Below, one piece after another: positions 16,194 to 26,358 of a stretch of DNA of 64,000 nt (its first letter is position 1; each line of letters begins with the position of its first letter). The notes beneath the pieces were generated by a model. That model did not search any database. It was not told the DNA's origin and was given only the letters and a program-made list of their open reading frames with translations. The stretch lies in contig QPFY01000015.1 of assembly GCA_003665825.1 (NCBI GenBank), positions 248,001-312,000 on the forward strand. The letters run 5' to 3'. Origin of the DNA: Microbotryum silenes-acaulis (lineage: Eukaryota > Basidiomycota > Microbotryomycetes > Microbotryales > Microbotryaceae). Made by a program: the position numbers and the translations under genes.

Positions 16194-18474
16194 ATGTCGT
16201 TGACACCTACATCGTCCAAGGAGGAGCTCGAGCGGAAGCAAAAGATCGAGCAACAGCAAGCCACGGTCATCACGGACGACGGCGCCTCGGTCGTCGAAAG
16301 CCAGGCGATTCGCGAAAGGAAGTTGACCTGGGTCGAGGCGACCTTGTTGCTCCTGACCGAATACGTCGTTTTGTGAGTGGTGATCGCTTGTGACTGAGCC
16401 GACGATAGGCCTTGGGAGCCGGGAGCCGTCTTCGGGAGTCGCTCGCTTCGAGTCCACTCGCTCAGCAGCGGCTCAAATGTCGAGTCGCGCGGACCAGTCG
16501 CATGAGGGCCTTCTCGAGTTGCCCGGTCGCTTCGTCGTCCGCAGTTTGCCGTCAATCATTCTGTCGCACAACGTATGCCTATCATGACCATTCGCTAATC
16601 CGAACATATATTCTATTAGGGCCATCCTTGCATTCCCTTCGTCGTATCTTGTCCTCGGCATGGCCGGTGGTGTACTCTCGACACTGATCATCGGCGTAAG
16701 TATACAGTTGGCCATAGCTGGCAGCGAGTGCCTAGTGTCGCGGCCAACAACGTCGATGCCGAACGGGAAACATCGCGAGGAGCGATATCAACATCTTATC
16801 AACTGACTTATTTTTATTCTTATTCTCGCAGGTCTCCACTTACTACACCTCGCACGTCTTGTGGCGATACTGCCTAAAGCATCCCGAGATCCGGGATATT
16901 TGCGCAAGTTTGCGCCTGGCCTCACCTTACGCCGACGGCCAAAAATGCCATCGGCTGACCCTTGACTTGTTGCGTTCTTCCAGGATGCCGCTTATGTTTT
17001 GACTGGGTCCAAGATTGCTTGTTAGTGGGGAAGGAGCGAGCCAAAATTTATGCTTGTGCGACTACTTCGCTGACTTATCTGTTTCTGCAGGGTTTGCCGC
17101 TTTCGTCGGTTTGGCCTTGAACAACTGGTGCGCGCTCGTCGGCTCTTCGACCTTGGCAAGACTTCGATGCTAATCAGGGTTTTTTTTTTGAACTACAGGG
17201 CTATCATGGGCTTGCACGTCAACGCTGGTGCGACCGCGATTCAATCCAGTGCGTGCACCAGTTCGTCGGTCGAATTTCCGCCTTGAAGCTGACAGGAGTG
17301 TCTGCCTTGCTGAACCGTCCAGTCCGTGGTGGAACCGAGACGACACTGTTCTGGGCATGCATGATGGGTCTCATCATGCTGATTCCTTCTTACATTCGCG
17401 AATTTAAGCACATGAGGTCAGTTTTTGACATGCAGCGGCGTCGTTGTCGACTCTGTTGCTCACTATCGAGAAATGCCGCGTCCCGTGCCTTTCAGTTACC
17501 TCGGCACCCTCGCGGCGTTCACCATGTTCATCTGCGTCATCATTACGATTGCCGGCCATGGTGTCCAGCCCCACCCCAATTACTGGCCTTCGCTCGGCAC
17601 TGACGTCACCTACACCGTCTGGGCCCCCAAGGGCACCTCTTTCATTCAAGGCATGAACGCGTTGCTCAACATCGTCTACACCTGGATCGGACATGCGCTT
17701 ATCCCTTCGTTTGTTGGTGATATGGAGAGGCCCGAGGACTTCCCCAAGGCCCTCGCCGTCTCGATGCTATTCGAGTTCATTCTCTTCACCCTCACCGGTG
17801 CTTTGGTCTACTTCTATGCTGGACAATACTCGACTGCCCCTGGATACGGCTCCTTGATCGCCAAATACGGCAAGGTCGCGGCTGGGTTCACCTTGCCGAC
17901 CATCGTCATTGTCGGCGTGCTGTACTCGCTCGTCACGAGCAAGGCCGTCTTCTACCAAATCTTCCGTGAAGGATCGAGGCATCGCACGCAGCACACCGTT
18001 CTGGGATGGTCGGCATGGTTCGCCGTCGTCACCGCTGGTTGGATCATCGCCTTCATCATCGGTCAAGCAATCCCCTTTTTCAATGACTTGCTCGCGCTCA
18101 TTTCGTCGCTCTTCGACTCGTGGTTCGGTTACATCCTCTGGGCGTTGTGCTGGTTCCAACTCTACCGCGGCCGCTACACCGAGACGACGGGTCGCAAGGT
18201 TGAATTTGTCGTCAACATTGTAATCCTCATCACGGGTATCTACTTCTTCGGTGCGGGCACTTACGCCAGTGTTCAGTCCATCATCAACTCGTACCATGCT
18301 GGCGCCGTCAAGACACCTTTCACCAAGGTCGATACTGGTAAGTTGCAGCAAGGTGTACGAAAGTAAGACGTTGCGTGGGCTGATTTAACCGCCGTTTCTT
18401 CCCATCCTCCCCTCTCAGGCTTCACCTTCCCTTCGCCTTCGTCGTACAATGCGACGTCCGGTAAATTCAACTAA
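16194..18474 (+). CDS. AAAP-family amino-acid transporter (Mtr-like)
   Basis: This is a membrane transporter of the Aa_trans family, related to fungal neutral/aromatic amino-acid permeases such as Neurospora Mtr. Nine exons fit: 16194-16372, 16620-16695, 16832-16903, 16984-17020, 17091-17127, 17199-17248, 17296-17416, 17496-18337 and 18419-18474. They sum to 1470 nt, or 489 aa. The cytosolic N-tail (about 45 aa) is Gln/Glu-rich and lysine-containing, as in ubiquitin-regulated permeases. About eleven hydrophobic segments follow. Diagnostic blocks include LTWVEATLLLLTEYVVLAILAFPSS across the first splice (quoted in part), GHALIPSFVGDMERPEDFPKA, YSLVTSKAVFYQIF and RYTETTGRK. Intron 3 (16904-16983) starts with GCAAGT, a GC-AG intron. 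Two exons are only 37 nt. Substrate cannot be told from sequence. Confidence 0.88.
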
Positions 18475-18701
18475 ACGTCGCGAGCAATTCGGATTGGCGC
18501 ACACAAGGTGTGAGGATCTATTATAGAACCTTTCTTGTAAATCTTTCCAATGAGGCCGCACATAGCTGCCGGAGCTGCCGCAGAAGCTTGACACAGAGTC
18601 CAATTGGGATTTAGAGTCGATGCATTGCAATAGCCTGGCAGCAGTGCAAAGGTCTAAGGGGAAGTGTTGAAGGTGTTAGTAGACCTTGCACTGATATCAG
18701 G
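18475..18701. other. Intergenic, transporter 3' region
   Basis: Short gap between the transporter stop and the tRNA-like unit. I see no further feature. Confidence 0.4.
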
Positions 18702-18774
18702 GGCCGGATAGCTTAGTTGGTCAAAGCTTTTCTAATGAATGGAAGCGACCCAGGTTCGACTCCTGGTCCAGCCG
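18702..18774 (+). tRNA. tRNA-like gene with abnormal anticodon arm, possible pseudogene
   Basis: The 73-nt segment has a near-canonical A box (TAGCTTAGTTGG, 18709-18720) and B box (GGTTCGACTCC, 18753-18763). It also has a D stem GCTT/AAGC, a perfect T stem CCAGG/CCTGG with loop TTCGACT, and an acceptor GGCCGGA/TCCAGCC with one C-A mismatch. The discriminator is G and a TTTT terminator starts at about 18784. The anticodon arm can pair as TTTCT/GGAAG, with two G-T closing pairs around the loop AATGAAT. This places TGA at positions 34-36 but lacks the near-universal T33. TGA with G73 would suggest serine, but the long serine variable arm is absent. An alternative fold gives an 8-nt loop. I would call it a Pol III-competent tRNA-like unit of unknown identity. 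Confidence 0.55.
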
Positions 18775-19644
18775 TTCTTCTTCTTTTGTTGATCATTTCG
18801 GGATCATCGTTGATTCCAACACAAGGTACCTTTCTGAGTCTGTCCAGGGGGGTTTACCCCTCACCCTGTCTTCTTTACTACCTCTTTATATATAAAAAGG
18901 TCGATCCGCGACCCATGTACCTAAAATCGCTGTTTTTGACTGTGTTGCGGCCCTCTGGGCCGCCTATTGTGAATGTACCAGTACAGTATTGCGTCTGCCG
19001 CACCTGCCTGTGATATTGGCGTCCCGACCAGAAGTCATGTACGACCCTTTTCGCATTTTCTGCACCATAAAAGTCGAGCTACAGCCCGAGGACGATTTTT
19101 GTCGAATTTAGACATGGTGGGGAACTATTGAGAAATTTGCATAGGATTTAATGTATAGCAAGCGCGTGGGTTTGCATGACACTTCTTCTACAGAGCTCCG
19201 GCGTGGTCTCGCCGTCGTTGACGCGCGGGCGCAGGCGCGGCTACGCTGCGCGATGCCCCGTCGATCACGTGACGTATTCTTTGCATCCCGACATCGGTTT
19301 TAGGGGCTCAACAACAACATGAGGTTCCAGGCGCTGTGAATACTCCCGCGCTGCTCTCTCTAATTTTCGCCTTTTCCCTCCCACTCTCATCGAATTTTCG
19401 TGACAACAGCGCCGAGTCTTTGGCGCGAGGGTAGCACCGTACGATAGCGTACCGCCGTACCATGGGGAGACCATGGGCCCGCTGGGCGCCACGCTCCTCT
19501 CCTCTCCTCTTCGTCCCGCTCCGATCAACAGGATCAGCTCCCCGCGCGTAATGACAACAATCAACCGATCTTGGTATTGCGACCCGTATAAGCGTCCGCC
19601 GTACAGCTTTGTAGAACGGACAGCGTGGTCAGCGCGATGGCCCG
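18775..19644. other. Intergenic, left flank of Helitron remnant A
   Basis: The segment starts with the T-rich terminator of the tRNA-like unit, then moderately A/T-rich DNA. It includes a short palindromic run around 19437-19475 (ACCGTACGATAGCGTACCG, CCATGGGGAGACCATGG). No supported gene. Helitron ends could lie here but I could not define them. Confidence 0.35.
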
Positions 19645-21420
19645 ATGGCCGATCCGACGCTGAGCTCGCCCCACCACCACCTCCTCATGCGCAAAGGCGC
19701 GTGCGCAGGGCTCGAATCGCGCTCAAACCCTCAAACCCCCGTCTCAATCCGCGACTACCTCGGCCCCCAGACGGCCGTGTGCACCCACTGCAAGGCTCGA
19801 CACTGGGAGCGCGAAAGGTCCAAGTCGACCGGACACTTCAGCACATGCTGCTCGCAGGGCAAGGTGCAGCTGCCTCCCCCTCCCCAGCCCAATCTCGAGT
19901 ATCGGCAGCTTCTTGAACGCTCGGATAGCGGTCAGTTGCTCCGTCCAACAACATTCGTCTGCACTGTACCCACATGCTGAACTGTGCGACCCATCTTCAC
20001 CGAAGCTAAAGCGTTCCGCGAGAACGCCCGGTCGTACAACAACGCGTTGTCATTCACTTCGCTCGCTGCCCACTGGGACCAAACTCAAGTGGACACTCTA
20101 GGACCTCCCGTGTTTCGCGTGTTCGGTCGCCTCTATCATCGACTCGGTGCCCTGATCCCTGCCGTGAATCAACGCCCAGCCTTTGCTCAGACATGACTCA
20201 TCGACCCGGCCGAGGCCACCGACACTCGACTTGGACCCGACAGCCCAGACAGTCGCATACAAAGATCTACGTTGACCAAGCTCGAGTCCAAGCTGCGTAC
20301 CAACAATCGCTTTGTGAAGCTGTTTGCATTGACCAAAGCTCGCGCAGGTTGTGATACGGCCAAAGAGTGGATCCTGCGCCTCTGCCTCCCGCCAGGCCGA
20401 GACCGACGCACCCACAACCTTCCTACGTCAAGCACGGAAATGGCGAGGCTTATCTGCGATTCCGACACCAACACGGGAGATCGTGGACCGCGAGACCTTA
20501 TTCTCCAGGTGCACGGTGATCGATGTCCCGATGGTCGGCCCAAGTACCAAATCGTTAGCTCGATCCATCCGTCTGGGATGCCTCTCCGATACCCACTACT
20601 CTTCCCCGCAGGGGAAGATGGCTTCCACCCCAACATTCCTCTTTGCGGGTTCAACCAAGCTGGGCCGCCCATCGCCAGAAGCCGAGAGCAGATCGACAAT
20701 GGTGTCCACTTGGGCGAGGTACTTGCCGGTCTTCGTCCGGATGAAGAAGACGAAGAGGAGGACGATGAGGATGAAGACGGCGAAGAAGGGGACGAAGAGA
20801 ATGGTGATGGTGAACGTAAGCGTCTTCGGCTCTTTCTCGGATGTTCCATTCTGTTTAGGCGCAGGCACAGACTGACATAGAAAGTTTGAATACCTAGGAC
20901 GAAGGTCAAGTAACGGGGGCTGAGGTGGCGAGTCTCGCGTTCACAATTCTTTGCGTATTACTTGCACGAACGCGTCGAGTACTTCTCCATCCCGCATTGC
21001 ACCCAACTTCCCTTCCTGGAGTTCGTGATCGACGGGTACTCCCAAGTCGAGACCGATCAACTCAACATATCCGCTGGCATCAAGAAACCCTGCGCCTCAT
21101 CACGGCCCAAGGCATTAACGGCTTGACCCTGGACCAAATTGGACGTTCGATGATTGTGGGGTCGACGTTCAAGAATAGCCCGCGCGAGGTCACGCGGCGT
21201 TACTAAGATGCGATGGCGTGCGTTGTCAAACTTGGAAAGCCTCCGCTGTTCATCACGGTGACGTGCAATGGCCGGAAATCAAGGCTACACTGGGGCCGAT
21301 CGACAAAGCCTGCAACCGCCCGGTTCTCATTGCACGAGTGTTTGAAGCCAAGCTGAACCGACTCTGCGACGACGTTTTTGGCAACGAGCAACGGGCAGGC
21401 TGTTTCGGTGCTGAATGGAT
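19645..21420 (+). mobile_element. Helitron remnant A (N-terminal Rep/helicase region, decayed)
   Basis: Translated pieces follow the order of a Helitron transposase N-terminus. A cysteine motif CTHCKARHWERE...FSTCC..GKVQLPP is followed across a gap by FRENARSYNNALSFTSLAAHW. Next come DTLGPPVFRVFGRLYHRLGALIP..NQRPAFAQ, then PAEATDTRL, KLESKLRTNNRFVKLF, then RDLILQV and SGMPLRYPLLFPAGEDG. Further on, out of frame, are an FLEFVIDGYSQVETDQLN-like block, KLGKPPLFITVTCN and ARVFEAKLNRLCDDVFGN. At least one in-frame TGA (after FAQT, about 20194), several frame changes and the loss of everything past the Helitron_like_N domain (HUH nuclease core and helicase) show a dead copy. A run of acidic residues at 20740-20820 is unusual for the family and may be inserted. 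Confidence 0.8.
20272..20880 (+). pseudogene. Longest open piece of Helitron remnant A
   Basis: This 202-codon frame is the largest surviving coding piece. It carries the Helitron block from KLESKLRTNNRFVKLF to PLRYPLLFPAGEDGFHP, then an Asp/Glu-rich run of about 25 residues and a short tail. It begins after the TGA near 20194 and ends before the next recognisable block near 20937, which sits in another frame. I see no reason to think it is expressed as a functional protein. Confidence 0.65.
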
Positions 21421-21824
21421 TTTGTTTCTTTGCTGTACTTCGTATTGTGTTTTCTTAACCTCTGCGCTGAAATCATGTAGACTGTTCGATTATCCTGCTA
21501 TTTTTTGAATTTCATCCTCCCGTTAATTTAACGGGTTCCCACTGGTTTATGTCAATACATTTACATATAGGGTTATCAGCGGATCTTGTGAATGCTAGGG
21601 TTGTTTCGTTCACTGTCTCCCGCTGGCTCAAAATAGCATATATGATATCGCGATAGTCGTATCCGAGTCCAAGCCATCTGTTCGGCGCCGCTACACTCCC
21701 CGCCCCCACTTGTCGGACATCGGACGCCAGTGGACCCGCGGGACCGGCGCGCGGACACGCTGACACGCTGACCCGTCTTCACTCTTCCTCTTGAAGAGCC
21801 ACCACCATCACTTGACGAACCATC
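21421..21824. other. Intergenic, upstream of the oxidoreductase
   Basis: A/T-rich DNA follows the Helitron remnant, then GC-rich promoter-like DNA with a CGGACACGCTGACACGCTGACC short tandem near 21750. No supported gene. Confidence 0.4.
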
Positions 21825-23259
21825 ATGACCCCCAAGACTCAGAAAAGCGTCTGGATCGGAAAGACGGACAGGATCATCAAAGACTTACCTGTGCCTTCGC
21901 CGGAGAAGGGAGAAGTGCTCATCAAGAGTGAGTCACAGCACTGACTAAGCAGCACCTGGGAAGCTCGCGACATATGGCGTCACCTCGGAGCCGCGGCCGA
22001 GCACAGACAGGGGCTTCGACGATTGAGAGAGGAGAGACCTGCATAGACAGCTGATCTGACCATCTCATCTGGCTATAGACGTCGCCGTGGCCTCTAACCC
22101 GAAGGACTGGAAGCTGCCGTACTATATCCCCGACTATGCCGCCGTCGAAGGCAATGACGTAGCCGGTTTCGTCGAACAGGTCGGAGAGGGCGTCACAAAG
22201 TTCAAAGTTGGTGATAAGGTAAGGGGTATTCTCTGAAAGGGATCCGCGATACCTGTGTTCCCCTTTGGTCGGGTCGAGCATGTGGTGCCCCAAAATCGTC
22301 CCTCGCCCCAAATCTAGCTCGACGATCCGAACTAGACAGCTGACCCCTCCTTACACGACAATATCTTTCACCCATCGCCACAGGTTGCAGCCTTCACCAA
22401 GATGCGAGGTGGAGACCGCACGGGAGCGTACCAGCAATACTCGATCGCGCCTTCGCACACGACCTTTCGCCTCGGACCGGAAACCTCGTTCGAGGACGGT
22501 TCGACCCTGACCCTCGCGTACATGACCGCCGTCGTCGGAGTGTATCAACGCTTGGGCCTGCCTCAACCCGGTGAAAAAAAGGAGGGAAGTAAGAAGGAAG
22601 GTTTACTCATTTGGGGTGGAGCGACGACGGTCGGTTACTTTGCCATCCAGCTGGCCAAGGTTCGTTTCATTGGTTTGTGGGTCTGGTGCTGGAGGACTGA
22701 GGAATGCAAAGGTGTTGATACCTCTACTTCTATCTGTCAGATGTCTGGACTCTACGTCGTCGCAGTTGCCGGCTCGCCAGCGCCGCTTCTCTCTTCATTG
22801 GGCGTGGACGAGATCCTCGATTACCGCAACAAGTCTCACGAAGACCTCGTCTTCGAAATCCGCAAAGCGTATGACGGACAACTCCACTACGCTTTCGACG
22901 TCGTCTCCGAGAACGGTACGCTTGAAACGATCGCCGAGGCGTTCCAAGGTCGATCCGGCGCCAAAGCCACGTACACTTTGACGTACGACAACAAGGTCCT
23001 TGACGAGATCAAGGAGAAGGGCGTCGAGACGGTCCGAACGCTCGTCGGTACGGCTCATGGCGGGGATTCCGAAGCGTTAGCGGAAGAGTACTTCGACAAA
23101 GTCGGCAGGTGGGTCGAGGAGGGGTCGTTCAAGCCGATGAAGGTCACGATCGTACCTGGCGGGTTGGGCGGGGTCAAGGAAGGATTGAGGAGGTTGCAGG
23201 AAAGCGAGGTCAGGGGTGAGAAGTTGGTCTATAGGATTAACGAGACTGAGGGCTTGTAG
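21825..23259 (+). CDS. MDR-superfamily oxidoreductase (ToxD/trans-enoyl reductase-like)
   Basis: A medium-chain dehydrogenase/reductase without the catalytic zinc pattern, of the quinone-reductase/enoyl-reductase group often annotated ToxD-like. Four exons fit: 21825-21927, 22079-22218, 22384-22659 and 22741-23259. They sum to 1038 nt, or 345 aa, the normal size for the family. The N-terminal GroES-like part has VLIKNVAVASNPKDWKLP and GNDVAGFVEQVGEGVTKFKVGDKV. The nucleotide-binding Rossmann part has LLIWGGATTVGYFAIQLAK, resembling the GGASSVG loop, and then SGLYVVAVAG and a LGVDEILDYR block typical of the group. The substrate cannot be inferred. It stands alone, with no polyketide synthase nearby, so a general reductase is more likely than a biosynthetic-cluster partner. 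Confidence 0.87.
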
Positions 23260-24237
23260 AGGGTCAACTTCTAGACGTCTTGGATGGAAGATAGATGGCT
23301 TGCAATTTTTGAATGCGTGTAAATTGGAGGGACGGAGAAGACAGAGTGCCCTTTGTCGTTGGCGACCAAATCACCTAAGTCATTAGGAGTCGAACTGGGG
23401 AATTCAGCGACTTCCACTCGATGCCCTCAGACACATGGGGTCAACGTCGACCTCCAGCTCACACTTGGCGATAGCCGATGACTTTGATAAAGGCTCCTTC
23501 GCTGCTTGAGGAAGTGTTCGTCACCCTGCTCGAACCCTCTCAACTGGCATTTCGTTACGTCATGCCACAAGAACCCAAGGGAGCTTATCTCAACGTCTTG
23601 ATAGCCTTCACCGTACCGCGTTTTTTTTTTCGAAACATGTTTCTGACGCGCGCTCAGAGCTCTCGTGCGCTGGCATGTCGAGTGATCGCTGTGAGAAAAA
23701 CGAGAGTTCGGGATCGCAACTTTCGCTTCATCGACTGGCCGAAGTCCGCCGCGCCCTCGAAGACGAAGTCAGCATCGGCTGCGTTGACGGGAGCCACTCA
23801 ATCACGCTCAAGCTTGGCCAACGACAGGTGCAAAGCAATGCGGCGCTTGTGGCACGGCGTATTCCAGGGATGGTGTCAAGGAGAGCTGCCACAAGCGCCG
23901 CATTGCTTTGCACCTGTCGTTGGCCAAGCTGTGAGGCAGCGCGCTTCCATTCCATTCATGCCTCGTCGCTTGATCTTCGACGAATCGTTCTCCTTGGGTC
24001 GGCCGAAAGCGCGCCCTCTGGTGCTCGCGCTTCACTGCGACGTGCCCTTCTGCTGGTGTGGTTCTTGCAATGCACGTGTGACCGCAAATCGTGTGCGACC
24101 CCGAGATGCATGCGCGTGGCAGGGCGGCTTAGTGGCGGCTTAGTCGTCGGGCGGGCGGGGCGCGCGGGCGCGAGAGCAGACGTGCCCGTTTTCTCTCCGA
24201 TTCCCTCGACGACGACCCAATCGCTTCCAACTTAGGC
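23260..24237. other. Intergenic with a perfect inverted repeat, FunK1 upstream region
   Basis: The gap between the oxidoreductase and the kinase contains a perfect 44-bp inverted repeat (separate entry). Long open frames on both strands over 23475-24235 are caused by the GC-rich palindrome and have no recognisable domain. Confidence 0.5.
23811..23930. repeat. Perfect inverted repeat, 44-bp arms and 32-bp spacer
   Basis: Left arm 23811-23854 begins AGCTTGGCCAACGACAGG. Right arm 23887-23930 is its exact reverse complement, ending CCTGTCGTTGGCCAAGCT. The spacer is 23855-23886. Transcribed RNA from either strand would form a long perfect hairpin. Similarity does not extend clearly beyond the arms. 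Confidence 0.9.
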
Positions 24238-26358
24238 ATGTCGGACCTCGACGATGCTTTGCAACAGTCGAGCCCGATGAAGTCGAGTCCTGTAGTGTCG
24301 ATGGTGGCCACGGCGGAGGAGAGGGAGCAACAACTCTTCGCGCGAATGGGCAAGCCTCGACTTTCGAAAGCGATGGACAAGTTCTTCCTCGACACGCCGT
24401 CGAAGTGCGAGGCCAAGATCCCCGAGCCCACCAAAATACTGGGGACGGAGGCTGCGATGAAAGAGATGGATGACGCGATCAGGGATGTGGTGAGTGCCCC
24501 GGTGCTCTCGCTTGGCTTCGACCGTACGAGTATGACTGACCACTGTCTCCCGATCATTGATGCACCCGGGTGTAGACTGGCGATCGACGTCTGGTCGGAT
24601 GCGGCAACTCGGGTAGCTACATTAAGCTCGCGCCCGATCGCGCGGAGCAGGAGAAGACGCCCGACGCCGTCATCCTCACGCATGCGGCGGTGGCCGCTGC
24701 CCCCGATCTTCCGTTGGTTTGGGCGCAGTCACAGCACCCAACGTCGACGGAAGGCACGCCCTCGTCGCCTCAACGCGCATACTCGCAGATTGCAGTGGCG
24801 ATTGAGGTGAAAAAGAGCGACACGAAGAGCGCAGAAGCGCGTAACCAAGTGCTTCGGCGGCTACACATGATCTGCACGACCGCGCTCCGCGCCCACGCGA
24901 TCGGGGTCACCCTTTGCGGGGACATGCTTCAAGTCTACCTCGTCAACGCGTGTGGGGTGTTCACGACGAGCGCCCGCAAGTGCGGTCAGGAAGCCGTGCT
25001 GCTCCGGCGCGTGCTGTCACACCTCATCGAACTCGACGACGACGGGCTCGGGATGCTGGCCTCGACGAACGAGGTCGACGATGTTTTCGGCAATTTTGTC
25101 GTCTCGGACAAGTTTCTCCCACCCCGCGCCCACGACTTCGAGTCCGAGCTCGGCGATATCTCAGATCTCGAGATCCAGGAGCTCCTCTTCCGACGCCGAA
25201 GCTGCTCGGGTCGTGCAACCTCCGCTTTCCGCGTTACCGCAAGACACGCGGCTTTGGACCCCACGTCGATCACCTCGCCTACGCCTGCCACCGAGTACGC
25301 CATGACAGTCGCATGGGTCGAGCAATCCCGCCTCGACGATGCGATTGCCCTACGTCGCAAGATGCACGCCGCGTCTCGTGCCGACACCGAGGGTTTAAGC
25401 CTTAGCGCCGGCATCTACCGGGACGACTTCCGCACGCTTCCGACCTTCTTCGGCGACGATGAAAGCTTCGATGATATCGAGCCCCGGGCACTTGAGGTGG
25501 TCTTCCACCGACAGTGCTATCGGCCCCTCAACACGGCGACCACGACCAGGGAACTTGCCCAGGCCGTACTTGGAGGCGTCAAAGGTGAGCACAGGGATCA
25601 ACTGGGCGGCCTTGCGTTTGCGCTCCCTAGCCGACACGCCCATTTCCATGGCACTGCAGGACACCGAAACCTCTACAAGCTGGGGTATATTCACCGGGAT
25701 ATTTCGTACGGCAACGTCGTCATCGACCGCGACGGTTTCGGCGTCCTTATCGACTATCACCTCGCCGTCCCGCATGATCGACCTCACACCAAGCTGCACC
25801 ACATAATACGATCCGTGCGTCCTCCCCTCTGTATTTTTCTCCGCATGAAAGCTCTGACAAGCACTAACCTTTGGACTATACGACGTCTTACAGGGCACCT
25901 GGCCCTACCTCGCCTGCTCGATCCTCGCCCAGCCACAACAGCCGCTCGGTGTCGTCCACGAACGGTGGCACGACATCGAGTCGCTGTTCTACGTCGTAAT
26001 GGAATCTTCGTTCCGCGAGCCGTACAAGGGCAACGATCAAGTGCTTGTGATGACGGCACAGGGTGAGACTACCTGGGGGAGATGGAACAAGGCTTCGGCG
26101 GAAGAAGCTTGCGACGCCAAATACATGCTTCCCTTGAACACCAGGTATCACAACCTTTTGAAAGGCTGCGCACAGCGATGGACGAACATCAAGCAACTGG
26201 TCGATACCTTGCGACACCATTGTGGTCTCGCTAACCAGTTCAATGATCTCGAGGTGGCTGCGGAAGAGGCCAAGCTGGGGGAGTTGTGGGGTCCGTCCGG
26301 GACGATGTCCCACGAGGGTATCATCTCGGAGGTTGAGCGACTAATTCCCTTGCTCTGA
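24238..26358 (+). CDS. FunK1-type fungal protein kinase
   Basis: FunK1 kinases are a fungus-specific, often expanded protein-kinase-like family of unknown substrate. Four exons fit: 24238-24489, 24576-25584, 25660-25814 and 25894-26358. They sum to 1881 nt, or 626 aa. The second exon gives LVGCGNSGSYIKL and YSQIAVAIEVKKSD, an N-lobe-like region, then AMTVAWVEQSRLDDAIALRRK, matching the family's W-x-E block. The catalytic region is clear across introns: LGYIHRDISYGNVVID (HRD loop with Asp and Asn), LIDYHLAV as the metal-binding Asp motif, GTWPYLACSIL and HDIESLFYVV. The usual second acidic residue after DY is His here. No frameshift is seen, so the gene looks intact. Its neighbours are mobile-element debris, typical of a lineage-specific accessory locus. 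Confidence 0.85.

Noticed and set aside
23478..24143. Plus-strand frame of 221 codons over the inverted repeat
   Set aside because: Both strands are open here because of the GC-rich palindrome; no conserved block and it overlaps a repeat.
21825..26358. Possible secondary-metabolite cluster (ToxD-like reductase near a kinase)
   Set aside because: No polyketide synthase, NRPS, P450 or pathway transporter nearby; the reductase is better seen as a stand-alone MDR enzyme.
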